From Streptomyces spirodelae (lineage in GTDB: Bacteria; Actinomycetota; Actinomycetes; Streptomycetales; Streptomycetaceae): DNA of 64,000 bases. This document shows positions 35,683-43,977 of this stretch, one piece after another (within the stretch, counting starts at the first letter, position 1; each line of letters begins with the position of its first letter). Position numbers and translations under genes: made by a program. The notes beneath the pieces are model-generated. The model was given only the letters and a program-made list of their open reading frames with translations. It did no database searches and was not told the DNA's origin. The stretch spans positions 62,001 through 126,000 of the forward strand of contig NZ_JAFFZN010000005.1 in the NCBI RefSeq assembly GCF_017676385.1, given 5' to 3'.

Positions 35683-36852
35683 GCGATCGCGGCCCCGGGG
35701 GCGCAGGAGACGGCCCCGGACGTCCTCGGGCGGCAGGAACTTGGTCCAGCGTTCGGGGAACTCGGCGGGAGCGTCCAGGTCGAAGCCGTCGCCCTCGCCG
35801 TCTTCGTACTCCTCCATCCGGCGGCGCCGAGCGGCGACCGCTGCGACGACCTCGGCGGCCGCCTCCTCCCGGCGCCGCTCGTTGGCGCGCCGCGCCGCTG
35901 CCGTGGCCACCGAGGGCCAGACATGGTCGATCGCCGCGTTCACGGCCGCTCCCACCAGCACGGCGAATGCCGAGACGCCGATCCACAGCAGCACCGCCAC
36001 CGGCGCGGCCAGCGAGCCGTAGATGGTGGGGCCCTCGACGGTGTTCGTCAGATACAGCCGCAGCAGGAAGCTGCCGAGCACCCACATGACGAGGGCCACC
36101 AGCGCGCCGGGGATGTCCTCCCGCCAAGGGGAGCGCACCGGCACGGAGACGTGGTACAGCGTGGTGAGGAAGACGATGGACAGCAGCAGCACGACGGGCC
36201 AGTAGAAGACGCCGACCACCCACTCGGCCTGCGGGACCAGCCGCAGTACCGCGTCCGGTCCTGCCACCATCAGCGGCAGCGCCACGGCACCGATCACCAG
36301 GGCCACGAGATAGAGGAAGAAGGCCAGCAGCCGGGTCTTGACGATGCCGCGCCGACCGTCCAGTCCGTACATCACGGTGATGGTGTCGATGAAGACGTTC
36401 ACGGCCCGCGAGCCGGACCACAGGGCCAGCGCGAAGCCCAGCGAGATCACGTCGGGGCCCCCGCCCTTGATCACGTCGTCGATGAGCGGGCGCGCCAGTT
36501 GGTCGACGCCCCGGTCGGAGAGGACGGTCGCTGAGGCGTCCAGGAAGTTGCGCCGGATCATCTCGATCGTGTCGGCGCCGATCCAGTCCAGGTAGCCCAG
36601 CAGGCCGATCACGCCGAGCAGCAGCGGGGGGATCGAGATCAGTGTGAAGAACGCCGCCTCGGCCGCCAGCCCGAGCACGCGGTACTCCATGCACGAGTTG
36701 ACGGTGTCCTTGAGCAGCAGCCAGGCCATCCTCCTTTTGGGGACGTCCCGGTACTTCACCCGCGCCCTGCGGAACTGGCTGTGGGACCGCCGGGGAGCCC
36801 ACCGCGGGGCCCGTCCGGCGGTCTGCTCAGGGGTTTCCTCGACTGCACGCAC
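35662..36852 (-). CDS. YihY/BrkB-family membrane protein
   Basis: A 396-aa inner-membrane protein with six hydrophobic segments in the YihY/virulence factor BrkB pattern: AAEAAFFTLISIPPLLLGVI, VISLGFALALWSGSRAVNVF, FYWPVVLLLSIVFLTTLYHV and IYGSLAAPVAVLLWIGVSAF. A long acidic/basic C-terminal tail (about 90 residues) is cytoplasmic. GTG 36852 was chosen: it is 6 nt after a TACGTT hexamer, suggesting a leaderless mRNA, and gives a start that does not enter the divergent aidB gene. Function of the family is unsettled (transport or envelope). Confidence 0.85.
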   Translation of the reverse strand: MRAVEETPEQTAGRAPRWAPRRSHSQFRRARVKYRDVPKRRMAWLLLKDTVNSCMEYRVLGLAAEAAFFTLISIPPLLLGVIGLLGYLDWIGADTIEMIRRNFLDASATVLSDRGVDQLARPLIDDVIKGGGPDVISLGFALALWSGSRAVNVFIDTITVMYGLDGRRGIVKTRLLAFFLYLVALVIGAVALPLMVAGPDAVLRLVPQAEWVVGVFYWPVVLLLSIVFLTTLYHVSVPVRSPWREDIPGALVALVMWVLGSFLLRLYLTNTVEGPTIYGSLAAPVAVLLWIGVSAFAVLVGAAVNAAIDHVWPSVATAAARRANERRREEAAAEVVAAVAARRRRMEEYEDGEGDGFDLDAPAEFPERWTKFLPPEDVRGRLLRPRGRDRGDDSEG

Positions 36853-36869
36853 CTCTTTAACGTATCTGT
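36853..36869. promoter_or_regulatory. 17-bp divergent spacer with overlapping opposed -10 hexamers
   Basis: On the plus strand TAACGT (36858-36863) is followed by 6 nt and the aidB ATG. On the minus strand TACGTT (36864-36859) is followed by 6 nt and the BrkB GTG. Both fit TANNNT. Neither gene has a ribosome site, consistent with two leaderless transcripts from one symmetric element. Confidence 0.6.
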
Positions 36870-38540
36870 ATGCCACCCTCGACACACACCGTGACCAACC
36901 AGGCTCCGCCGCTGGTCGACTACGACGTCTTCGCCGCCGACCCCGCACTGGCCGAAGGCGTTGCCCGCCATGTGGCCCCCGAACACGCCGCGGAGGCCCG
37001 CGCCGAGCTGTCGGAGCTGGGCCGCGCCGCGGGCTCGGCCGAGGCGCAGGAGTGGGGCCGGCAGGCCAACGAGTACCCGCCTGTGCTGCGTACCCACGAC
37101 CGGTACGGGCACCGGATCGACGAGGTGGAGTTCCATCCCTCCTGGCACCGGCTGATGGAGCGGGCGGTGGGCGCCGGGCTGACGGACGCGTGGTCGCGGC
37201 CCGACGGGCAGCTGCTGCGTACGGCAGGCTTCCATGTGTGGTCCCAGGTGGAGGCGGGGCACAGCTGTCCGGTCTCGATGACGCACGCGGCCGTGCCCGC
37301 GCTGCGCAAGGACCCCGCGCTGGCCGCCGAGTGGGAGCCGCGGCTGAGCTCGCACTCCTATGACTGGGGCCTGGACCGGCCGGCGAGCGCCAAGCGGGGC
37401 GCGATCGCCGGGATGGGCATGACGGAGAAGCAGGGCGGCAGCGATGTGCGGGCCAACACGACCGAGGCCGTGCCGCTGACGGGCGAGGGCAGCGGCGAGG
37501 GCGAGTACACGCTGCTGGGCCACAAGTGGTTCTGCTCGGCGCCGATGTCGGACGTCTTCCTGGTGCTGGCGCAGGCCCCGGGAGGGCTCAGTTGTTTCCT
37601 GGTGCCCCGGGTGCTGCCGGACGGCACCCGCAACGCGTTCCGTATCCAGCGGCTCAAGGACAAGCTGGGCAACCGCTCCAACGCCTCCAGCGAGGTGGAG
37701 TTCGACGGCACCACGTGGGCGCGCCGCGTCGGCGAGGAGGGCCGCGGGGTGGCGACGATCATCGAGATGGTGGCGGCGACCCGGCTGGACTGTGTGACGG
37801 GCTCGGCCGCGCTGATGCGGCAGGCGGTCGTCCAGGCCGTCCACCACACCGCGCACCGCTCGGCGTTCGGCAAGCCGCTGATCGAGCAGCCGTTGATGCG
37901 GAACGTCCTCGCGGACATGGCGCTGGAGTCGGAGGCGGCCACCACGCTGGCGCTGCGGCTGGCCGCCGCGTACGACAGTGCGGCGGGTGAGGGCGAACAG
38001 GCGGCGGCTGACCGCGCCTTCCTGCGGCTGGCGCTGCCGACGGCGAAGTACTGGGTTACCAAGCGGGGCGTTCCGCTGGCGGGCGAGGCGCTGGAGTGCC
38101 TCGGCGGCAACGGCTATGTGGAGGAGTCGCCGATGCCGCGGCTGCTGCGCGAGTCGCCGCTCAACTCGCTGTGGGAGGGCTCGGGGAACGTCCAGGCCCT
38201 CGATGTGCTGCGTGCGCTCCAGCGCTCCCCCGGGTCGCTGAACGCCTTCCTCACCGAGATCGGGCAGGCGCACGGCGCCGACCACCGGCTGGACGCCGCG
38301 ACGAAGGACGTGTTCGCGCAGCTCGCGGACCTGGAAGGGATCGAGTCCAGGGCGCGGCGGCTGGTGGAGCGGATGGCGCTGGTGCTGCAGGGCTCGCTGC
38401 TGGTGCGGTTCGCGCCGACGGCGGTCTCGGACGCCTTCTGCGCCTCGCGACTGGGCGGCGACTGGGGTGCGGCCTTCGGCACGCTGCCCTCAGGACTGGA
38501 CCTGAGGGCGATCGTGGAGCGGGCGCTGCCGGCGGCGTAG
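36870..38540 (+). CDS. aidB: AidB-like acyl-CoA dehydrogenase, alkylation response
   Basis: A 556-aa flavoprotein. THTVTNQAPPL at residues 5-15 and GMGMTEKQGGSDVRANTT are the hallmarks separating AidB from other acyl-CoA dehydrogenases; the C-terminal part (VAATRLDCVTGSAALMRQAV; CLGGNGYVEESPMPRLLRES; SLWEGSGNVQALDVLR) is also typical. E. coli AidB binds DNA and is induced by the Ada response to alkylating agents. An Ada-AlkA protein is encoded 2.8 kb away. ATG 36870 lacks a ribosome site but is 6 nt downstream of a TAACGT hexamer. Confidence 0.92.
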   Translation: MPPSTHTVTNQAPPLVDYDVFAADPALAEGVARHVAPEHAAEARAELSELGRAAGSAEAQEWGRQANEYPPVLRTHDRYGHRIDEVEFHPSWHRLMERAVGAGLTDAWSRPDGQLLRTAGFHVWSQVEAGHSCPVSMTHAAVPALRKDPALAAEWEPRLSSHSYDWGLDRPASAKRGAIAGMGMTEKQGGSDVRANTTEAVPLTGEGSGEGEYTLLGHKWFCSAPMSDVFLVLAQAPGGLSCFLVPRVLPDGTRNAFRIQRLKDKLGNRSNASSEVEFDGTTWARRVGEEGRGVATIIEMVAATRLDCVTGSAALMRQAVVQAVHHTAHRSAFGKPLIEQPLMRNVLADMALESEAATTLALRLAAAYDSAAGEGEQAAADRAFLRLALPTAKYWVTKRGVPLAGEALECLGGNGYVEESPMPRLLRESPLNSLWEGSGNVQALDVLRALQRSPGSLNAFLTEIGQAHGADHRLDAATKDVFAQLADLEGIESRARRLVERMALVLQGSLLVRFAPTAVSDAFCASRLGGDWGAAFGTLPSGLDLRAIVERALPAA

Positions 38541-38557
38541 GGCCTTACCGGTCCTGG

Positions 38558-38571
38558 CCGGCCGCGGCCGG
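38558..38571. terminator. 14-bp palindrome CCGGCCGCGGCCGG
   Basis: A perfect GC palindrome in the 35-nt gap between the convergent aidB and membrane-protein genes, a likely bidirectional terminator hairpin. Confidence 0.4.
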
Positions 38572-38575
38572 GCGG

Positions 38576-39268
38576 TCACAGCTGGCGGCGGACGCCTGCC
38601 TCGTTCCGCACGGTGACGAGCTGGTCCGACAGGGTTCCCGTGACGGCTGTACGCGCCCGGCCCCGCCTGCCGAGGGGCAGCGGCGACCGCTCGGTCATCT
38701 CCTCCAGCAGCGCCGCCGTCCCCCCGTACAGTGCGATGCCCGCCAGAGCCACGCCGAGGCAGCCGGACGCCGTCTGTACGGCACCGACGCCCGTCAGTTC
38801 GTAGACGCCGTCCAGCGCGTACCGCACGGCCGCCAGCGTCAGCAGCACACCGAGTACCCGCTTCCCGGCGAACGCGACCAGCCCGAGCATCAGCACGAAG
38901 GCGGCGGCGGACAGCAGGAAGACCGCCAGCGCCAGGCTGCGCGCTCCCGGCGGCTGCAACAGCGACAGCACGGCCGTCCCGCCCCAGGTCGCGCCCAGCG
39001 TGGGCATCGAGGCGGCGGCGTCGGAGTCGCGCGCGAGGAAGGCCAGCACTCCGGCGAGCAGCTGCAACGGTACGACGAACACCAGCATCAGGACGAACAG
39101 CTGGCCGGTGTGCCGCAGCGGCACCCAGTGCAGCTGGTCGGCCGACAGCAGGATCGTGCCCATGCCGAAGGAGAAGAGGCCCAGCGGAAGGCTGCTGGCA
39201 ACCGGCCGCAAGAAGATCCGGGCCGCGGCGGGTCCGGGTGTCTGTCGCTCGCTGTGCTCATCGTGCAC
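38576..39268 (-). CDS. integral membrane protein, possibly GPR1/FUN34/YaaH (acetate permease)-like
   Basis: A 230-aa protein with six hydrophobic segments: PLGLFSFGMGTILLSA, GQLFVLMLVFVVPLQLLAGV, GGTAVLSLLQPPG region, LALAVFLLSAAAFVLMLGLV, VLGVLLTLAAVRYAL and GCLGVALAGIALYGGTAALL. PVASSLPLGLFSFGMG resembles the opening NPAPLGL-F motif of the SatP/GPR1 acetate-permease family, and the helix count agrees, but the match is loose. The start is GTG 39268 with a strong GGAGG 8 nt upstream. Its role is not known. Confidence 0.7.
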   Translation of the reverse strand: MHDEHSERQTPGPAAARIFLRPVASSLPLGLFSFGMGTILLSADQLHWVPLRHTGQLFVLMLVFVVPLQLLAGVLAFLARDSDAAASMPTLGATWGGTAVLSLLQPPGARSLALAVFLLSAAAFVLMLGLVAFAGKRVLGVLLTLAAVRYALDGVYELTGVGAVQTASGCLGVALAGIALYGGTAALLEEMTERSPLPLGRRGRARTAVTGTLSDQLVTVRNEAGVRRQL

Positions 39269-39430
39269 TGTGCCTGCCTCCAGCGTCCGCGTGCGGGGCG
39301 CCCGGGTGTCCGTTCGGCTGTCCGGCACACCCCACAGGTCACAGTACGGAACGCCTGCGGGACGGCGCCGCAGGCACACGGAGCGCTCCGCAGGCACCCC
39401 GGTAGCAGCCGGCCACCCCGAGGCCAGGCG

Positions 39431-40048
39431 TCAGCCGCCCGGCGGCGGCGCCAGCAGCCGGTCCAGGGCGCGGCGGGTCCTGGCCGGGGCCGTGGCGTCG
39501 GCGAAGAGCTGGAGCTCCTGGTTCAGCCCCATGTAGAGGCCGTGCAGTTCGAAGGCGAGCTGTTCGGGCTCCACCTCGCCGGGGAGCTCCCCCACCTCGA
39601 CGGCGATCCGCAGGTCGTTCACGAGCAGCCGCCGTCCGCGCAGCATGAAGCGGGCCACCGTGTCGTGCACGGGGCCGCCACGCGCGTCGAATTCGACGGA
39701 GGCGGCGGTGAACAGGCAGCCGCCGGGGAAGGCGGTGCGTTCCCGTTCCAGATAGCGGATCCACGCCTCGCAGAAGGCCCGCAGCCGGACCAGCCCGGGC
39801 CGCAGTCCGGCGACCGGCTCCCACACCAGGCGGGTGAAGAGTCCCGAGGCGCCGTGCAGTGCGGCCAGCTGGAGCGCCTGCTTTGAGCCGAAGTGGCCGA
39901 GCACGCCCGCCTTGCTCATGCCGAGGTCGGTGGCGAGGCGCCCGATGGTCAGCCCCTCAAGCCCCTCGACGGAGCCGATGGCGACGCTGCGCTCGATGAT
40001 CCGTTCGCGCGTTCTGCGGGCCTCGGCTGCGGACTTGCGTGGACTCAT
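39431..40048 (-). CDS. TetR-family repressor
   Basis: A 205-aa regulator. The N-terminal HTH is GLTIGRLATDLGMSKAGVLG followed by HFGSK; the C-terminal domain (VHDTVARFMLRGRRLLVNDL) matches the TetR_C_6-type group. It is divergent from a FabH-like gene, with a 12-bp palindrome between the promoter elements, so it most likely represses itself and that gene. The ligand is probably an acyl-CoA or related molecule; this is inference. Confidence 0.92.
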   Translation of the reverse strand: MSPRKSAAEARRTRERIIERSVAIGSVEGLEGLTIGRLATDLGMSKAGVLGHFGSKQALQLAALHGASGLFTRLVWEPVAGLRPGLVRLRAFCEAWIRYLERERTAFPGGCLFTAASVEFDARGGPVHDTVARFMLRGRRLLVNDLRIAVEVGELPGEVEPEQLAFELHGLYMGLNQELQLFADATAPARTRRALDRLLAPPPGG

Positions 40049-40075
40049 GCACCCATCGTAACCGGCCGGAGTGAT

Positions 40076-40104
40076 TTAACTTCCGATCGATCGGTTGCTA
40101 TATT
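40076..40104 (+). promoter_or_regulatory. FabH-like gene promoter with TetR operator
   Basis: TTAACT (40076-40081), 17 nt, TATATT (40099-40104). The perfect palindrome CCGATCGATCGG (40083-40094) fills the spacer, an ideal repressor position. Confidence 0.65.
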
Positions 40105-40141
40105 CCCGCCACACCGTCCCCTCGACGAGGAGAAGAGCACC

Positions 40142-41107
40142 GTGCCGGGAACCCGTATCGCAGCGCTGGGCCACCACCAGCCCGACCGCGTACTGACCAA
40201 CGACGACCTCGCGGGGATGGTCGAGACCAGCGACGCGTGGATACGTCAGCGCACCGGGATCGTCACCCGGCGGATCGCGGCGGAGTCCGAGACCGTCGCG
40301 GGGCTGGCCACGGTGGCGGCGGGCAAGGCGCTGGCAGCTTCCGGCCTGGACCCCGCCGACATCGACATGGTCGTACTGGCCACCTGCTCCGCACGCGACC
40401 GCTGCCCCAGCAACGCGGCCCAGGTCGCGGGCGCGCTCGGCATCCCCTCAGCCGTCGCCTACGACCTCAACAACGGCTGCGCAGGCTTCTGCACCGCCCT
40501 CGCCTCCGCGAGCCACTCGGTGCGCGCGGGCGCGGCACGCCACGCGCTGGTGATCGGCGCGGAGAAGATGTCCGACGTCACCGACTGGACCGACCGCACC
40601 ACCTGCGTCCTGCTGGCCGACGGCGCAGGCGCCGCGATCGTCAGCGCCGTACCCGACGGCGGCGACGCGGTGGAGCCGGACGGTATCGGGCCCGTCGAGT
40701 GGGGCTCGGACCCGACGCGCGGCGACACGGTACGGCTGCTGGGCGACTGGCAGCCGCGCTTCGCCCAGGAAGGCCAGGCGGTCTTCCGCTGGGTCACCAC
40801 CGAACTCCCGGCGGTGGCCCGCCGCGCCTGCGAACGGGCCGGGCTGGCGCCGGGGGACCTGGCGGGTGTGGTCACCCACCAGGCCAACCTGCGCATGATC
40901 GAGGCCCTGGTGCGTCAGTTGGATCTCGCCGAGGACGTGGTGGTCGCCCGCGACGTGGCCGAGTCCGGCAACACCTCGGCCGCCTCCGTACCGCTGGCCC
41001 TCGCCAAGCTGGTCGAGCGCCGCGAACTGCCGCCGGGCGCCCCCGTCCTCCTCCTCAGCTTCGGCGGCGGTCTCTCCTGGGCGGGCCAGGTGGTGCACTG
41101 CCCCTGA
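40142..41107 (+). CDS. FabH-like beta-ketoacyl-ACP synthase III family protein
   Basis: A 321-aa thiolase-fold condensing enzyme. The full triad is present: Cys113 in NNGCAGF, His246 in VVTHQAN and Asn277 in AESGNTSAAS; WIRQRTGI is the N-terminal signature. GTG 40142 has GAGGAG upstream. It stands alone, away from fabD-acpP-fabF, and is paired with a TetR repressor. It may start an unusual acyl chain or act in a small secondary pathway rather than in primary fatty-acid synthesis. Confidence 0.9.
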   Translation: MPGTRIAALGHHQPDRVLTNDDLAGMVETSDAWIRQRTGIVTRRIAAESETVAGLATVAAGKALAASGLDPADIDMVVLATCSARDRCPSNAAQVAGALGIPSAVAYDLNNGCAGFCTALASASHSVRAGAARHALVIGAEKMSDVTDWTDRTTCVLLADGAGAAIVSAVPDGGDAVEPDGIGPVEWGSDPTRGDTVRLLGDWQPRFAQEGQAVFRWVTTELPAVARRACERAGLAPGDLAGVVTHQANLRMIEALVRQLDLAEDVVVARDVAESGNTSAASVPLALAKLVERRELPPGAPVLLLSFGGGLSWAGQVVHCP

Positions 41108-41128
41108 GGGGGCCGGCATCCTCAGGGG
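41101..41128. terminator. stem-loop containing the FabH-like stop codon
   Basis: CCCCTGAGG (41101-41109) and CCTCAGGGG (41120-41128) form a 9-bp perfect stem with a 10-nt loop. The TGA stop is inside the left arm. The next gene is convergent. Confidence 0.6.
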
Positions 41129-41149
41129 GGTGCCCCTTGCGGATCGCGG

Positions 41150-42100
41150 CTACTGATCGAGGTCCCGCGCCCAGGGCGGGTTGGCGCCGCGTACCGAGAC
41201 GACCGCGGCAGCGACCCGTACGCCGAAGGCCAGCGCCTCGCTGACCTGGGACCCGGTGAGGGCGTCCAGTCTGCCGCCCAGCGCGCCCGCCCCGCCAAGG
41301 GCGTGGAGGAAGCCCGCCATGAAGGAGTCGCCCGCACCGACGGTGTCCACCACCTCGGTGGGCGGCGTCGGAACGCGGAAGCGGTTGCCGTCGAGCGAGG
41401 CCATGACCCCCTCCGCGCCCAGAGTGACCACCACCAGCGGCACCCCGTCCGCGTGGAAGGCGTCGGCGGCCTCGTCCGGCGTTGCGCCGGGCCGCAGGTG
41501 GGCCAGGTCGTCGTCGGAGAGCCGCAGGATGTCGGCGGCCGCACACCAGCGGGGCAGCGCCGCACGGTAGACGGCCGGGTCGACCAGCAGGGGACGCACA
41601 TTGGGGTCGAGGGAGACCGTGGCGCGGTCCCGTATCTTCGCCAAAAGCCGCTCGACAGCCGCACCGCCGGGCTGCTGCACCAGCGCCAGCGAGCCGGTGT
41701 GCAGGCAGGAGAGGGGGTCGGCGGTACCGGAGGCCAGCTCCTCGTCGGTCCACTGGAAGTCGGCGGTCTGCTGGGCGTGGAAGGCGTAGTCGGCGCTGCC
41801 GTCCTCGGCGACGTCGGCGACGGCCAGGGTGCTGGGCTCGGGCGCGCGCACCGTGTGGCTCACATCGACGTCCGACTCCGCGAGTCGGGAGGCGAACAGC
41901 CGCCCGAACACATCGTGCGAGAGCCGCCCGAGGAAGCGGGTCGGGGTGCCCAGCCGCGCCAGCGCCACCGCGGTGTTGGCCGGGCCTCCGCCGGGGAAGA
42001 CGTCGAGCGCGAGCGGTGCGGGGTCCTCGCCGCGCGGCGGCGCCACGAATGCGTCGGCGACGCATTCGCCCAGTACGGCGATGGGGTGTTCAGCGGTCAT
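41150..42100 (-). CDS. PfkB-family sugar kinase (fructokinase-like)
   Basis: A 316-aa ribokinase-fold enzyme. The N-terminal signature is PGGGPANTAVALARLG and the C-terminal ATP/anion-hole motif is VDTVGAGDSFMAGFLHAL with the catalytic Asp. ECVADAFVA opens the sugar-binding site. The group phosphorylates fructose or similar sugars; exact substrate cannot be read. It is in the same direction as murJ, 134 nt away, with a repeat in the gap. Confidence 0.9.
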   Translation of the reverse strand: MTAEHPIAVLGECVADAFVAPPRGEDPAPLALDVFPGGGPANTAVALARLGTPTRFLGRLSHDVFGRLFASRLAESDVDVSHTVRAPEPSTLAVADVAEDGSADYAFHAQQTADFQWTDEELASGTADPLSCLHTGSLALVQQPGGAAVERLLAKIRDRATVSLDPNVRPLLVDPAVYRAALPRWCAAADILRLSDDDLAHLRPGATPDEAADAFHADGVPLVVVTLGAEGVMASLDGNRFRVPTPPTEVVDTVGAGDSFMAGFLHALGGAGALGGRLDALTGSQVSEALAFGVRVAAAVVSVRGANPPWARDLDQ

Positions 42101-42234
42101 CTCGGCCCTTTCACCTTGGCACGGTCCAGCCTCTTGGCGGCACTACGGTACGTTCATGCCGGGTGCGGCGCCCCAGGTGGCGGGGAGCCGGCGCTCGGGT
42201 CGAGGTCGTTCGCCCGGGTGCGGGCGGGCTGTGG

Positions 42235-43935
42235 CTAGTCGCGCAGCTCCCCGCGCCCCTTCGGGGCGCGCCCCCTCAGCCGGCCCGCCAGCCCCCGCAG
42301 TTCCGGCACCCGCAACAGCCACCCCAGCAGCACATAGCCCAGCGCCAGCGCCACGACGCCCGCCACGAGGGCGGCAGCCGAGCCGGCCGTGCCCTCGCCC
42401 GTCGCACCCCGCACCACATCCGCCGCCCACCAGGCGAGCCCCGCCGCGGCAGCCGAGGCCAGGAACAGCCGCCCGTACACGCCCAGCACACGCCCCGAAG
42501 GGTCCAGCGGCGCGGCCAGTCGGCGGCGGAGCAGCCAGGCGGTGAGGGCGAACCCGGCCGCGTAGGAGAGCGAATAGCCAGCGGCCATGCCCGTCACGGC
42601 CCACCGCGCGGGCAGCGCCAGGTGACAGCAGGTGGCCAGGGCGATGTTGACGGCCGCGATGAAAGCGGCCATGAAGAACGGCGTCCGGGTGTCCTCGAAC
42701 GCGTAGAAGCCGCGCAGCAGCAGGTACTGCGCCGAGAACGGGATCAGCCCGAGGCCGAACGCCTGGAGCATCTGTCCCAGTGGCTGTGCCGACTGGGCGT
42801 CAGCGGCGCCGTGTGCGAACAGCAGCGCGGCGATCTGCGGTCCGAGCGCGAGGAAGAGGAAGGCGGTCGGTACGATCACGGCGCCGGTGAGCCGGAGCGC
42901 ACGCGCCAGATCGGCGCGCAGGTCAGCGGGGCGCCCCTCGGCCACCGCGCGGCTCATCCGGGGCAGCAGCGCGGTCACCAGCGAGACGGTGACGATGGAC
43001 TGCGGCAGCATCCAGATCGTCTGTGCGTAGGTGTACGCGGAGTACCCGGCGCCCGCTTCGGGCAGCGCCTGGTCGGCGGCGTTGGCGTAGTTGGTGACGA
43101 CGGTGAGCGCCACCTGGTTGGCCAGTACGAACAGCAGCGTCCACTTGGCGGCGTGGGCGCTGCTGCCCAGCCCGGTGCCGCGCCAGTCGAACCGCGGCCG
43201 GAAGCGGAAGCCGGCGGCGCGGACGAACGGGATCAGCGCCAGGGCCTGCAGGGCGATCCCTGCGGTGGTGCCGAGGCCCAGCAGCCGCACCTGCCCCTCG
43301 GTGATGTCGGCGACCCGCTCGGGGACGGTCATCATCCCCAGGTAGGCGCCGAACATGGCGACGAGTACGACGTTGTTGAGGATGGGGGTCCACATCATCG
43401 CGCCGAACTTCTCGCGCGCGTTGAGCACTTGCCCGAGCATCCCGAACAGGCCGTAGAAGAAGATCTGCGGCAGCAGGAAGCGCGCGAAGACGACGGTCAG
43501 CTCGAACGCCTCGTGCTGGGCCGGGGTGTCCCGCATGTAGAGGCCGACGATCTGCGGCGCCGCCCAGACGGCGAGCGCGGTACCGAGCGCGAGCACGGTG
43601 ACGACCAGGGTGACCAGCCGCTGCTCGTACGCGCGACCGCCGTCCGGGTGCGTGGCCCGCGCCCGGACCAGCTGGGGCACCAGCACGGCGTTGAGCGCGC
43701 CGCCGATCAGCAGCGTGTACAGGCTGGTCGGCACGGTGTTGGCCGTGTTGTACGTGCTGGCCAGCAACCCGGTGCCGAGTGCCGCCGCCTGGAGCACCTG
43801 CCGGATGAGTCCGGTGGCACGCGAGACGACCGTACCGGCCGCCATCAGCAACGACGAGCGGGCGAGTCCCGGCTTCGCCGCGGCCGCCGCCGACTGGTCC
43901 CCCACCCCGACTGTGGTCTTCGTCCCCTCCGCCAT
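42235..43935 (-). CDS. murJ: MurJ/MviN-family lipid II flippase
   Basis: A 566-aa MOP-superfamily protein with 14 or so membrane segments. Signatures are GTVVSRATGLIRQVLQAAAL, VPQLVRARATHPDGG, MLGQVLNAREKFGAMMWTP and LLLRGFYAFEDTRTPF. It moves lipid-linked peptidoglycan precursor across the membrane. Streptomyces encode several MurJ paralogues, and the essential one usually sits near the chromosomal origin beside other genes, so this may be a paralogue. The last 12 residues (GRAPKGRGELRD) are encoded by a dispersed hairpin repeat that supplies the stop region. Confidence 0.87.
   Translation of the reverse strand: MAEGTKTTVGVGDQSAAAAAKPGLARSSLLMAAGTVVSRATGLIRQVLQAAALGTGLLASTYNTANTVPTSLYTLLIGGALNAVLVPQLVRARATHPDGGRAYEQRLVTLVVTVLALGTALAVWAAPQIVGLYMRDTPAQHEAFELTVVFARFLLPQIFFYGLFGMLGQVLNAREKFGAMMWTPILNNVVLVAMFGAYLGMMTVPERVADITEGQVRLLGLGTTAGIALQALALIPFVRAAGFRFRPRFDWRGTGLGSSAHAAKWTLLFVLANQVALTVVTNYANAADQALPEAGAGYSAYTYAQTIWMLPQSIVTVSLVTALLPRMSRAVAEGRPADLRADLARALRLTGAVIVPTAFLFLALGPQIAALLFAHGAADAQSAQPLGQMLQAFGLGLIPFSAQYLLLRGFYAFEDTRTPFFMAAFIAAVNIALATCCHLALPARWAVTGMAAGYSLSYAAGFALTAWLLRRRLAAPLDPSGRVLGVYGRLFLASAAAAGLAWWAADVVRGATGEGTAGSAAALVAGVVALALGYVLLGWLLRVPELRGLAGRLRGRAPKGRGELRD
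42253..42269. repeat. GCGCCCC-TTC-GGGGCGC hairpin repeat, copy 2
   Basis: Lies inside the 3' end of murJ and encodes Arg-Ala-Pro-Lys-Gly-Arg near its C-terminus. Same core as 5428-5444 and 60776-60792. Confidence 0.8.
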
Positions 43936-43977
43936 CGGGCCAATCTACGCCGGGCCGATCATGGTGCGGACATCGGC

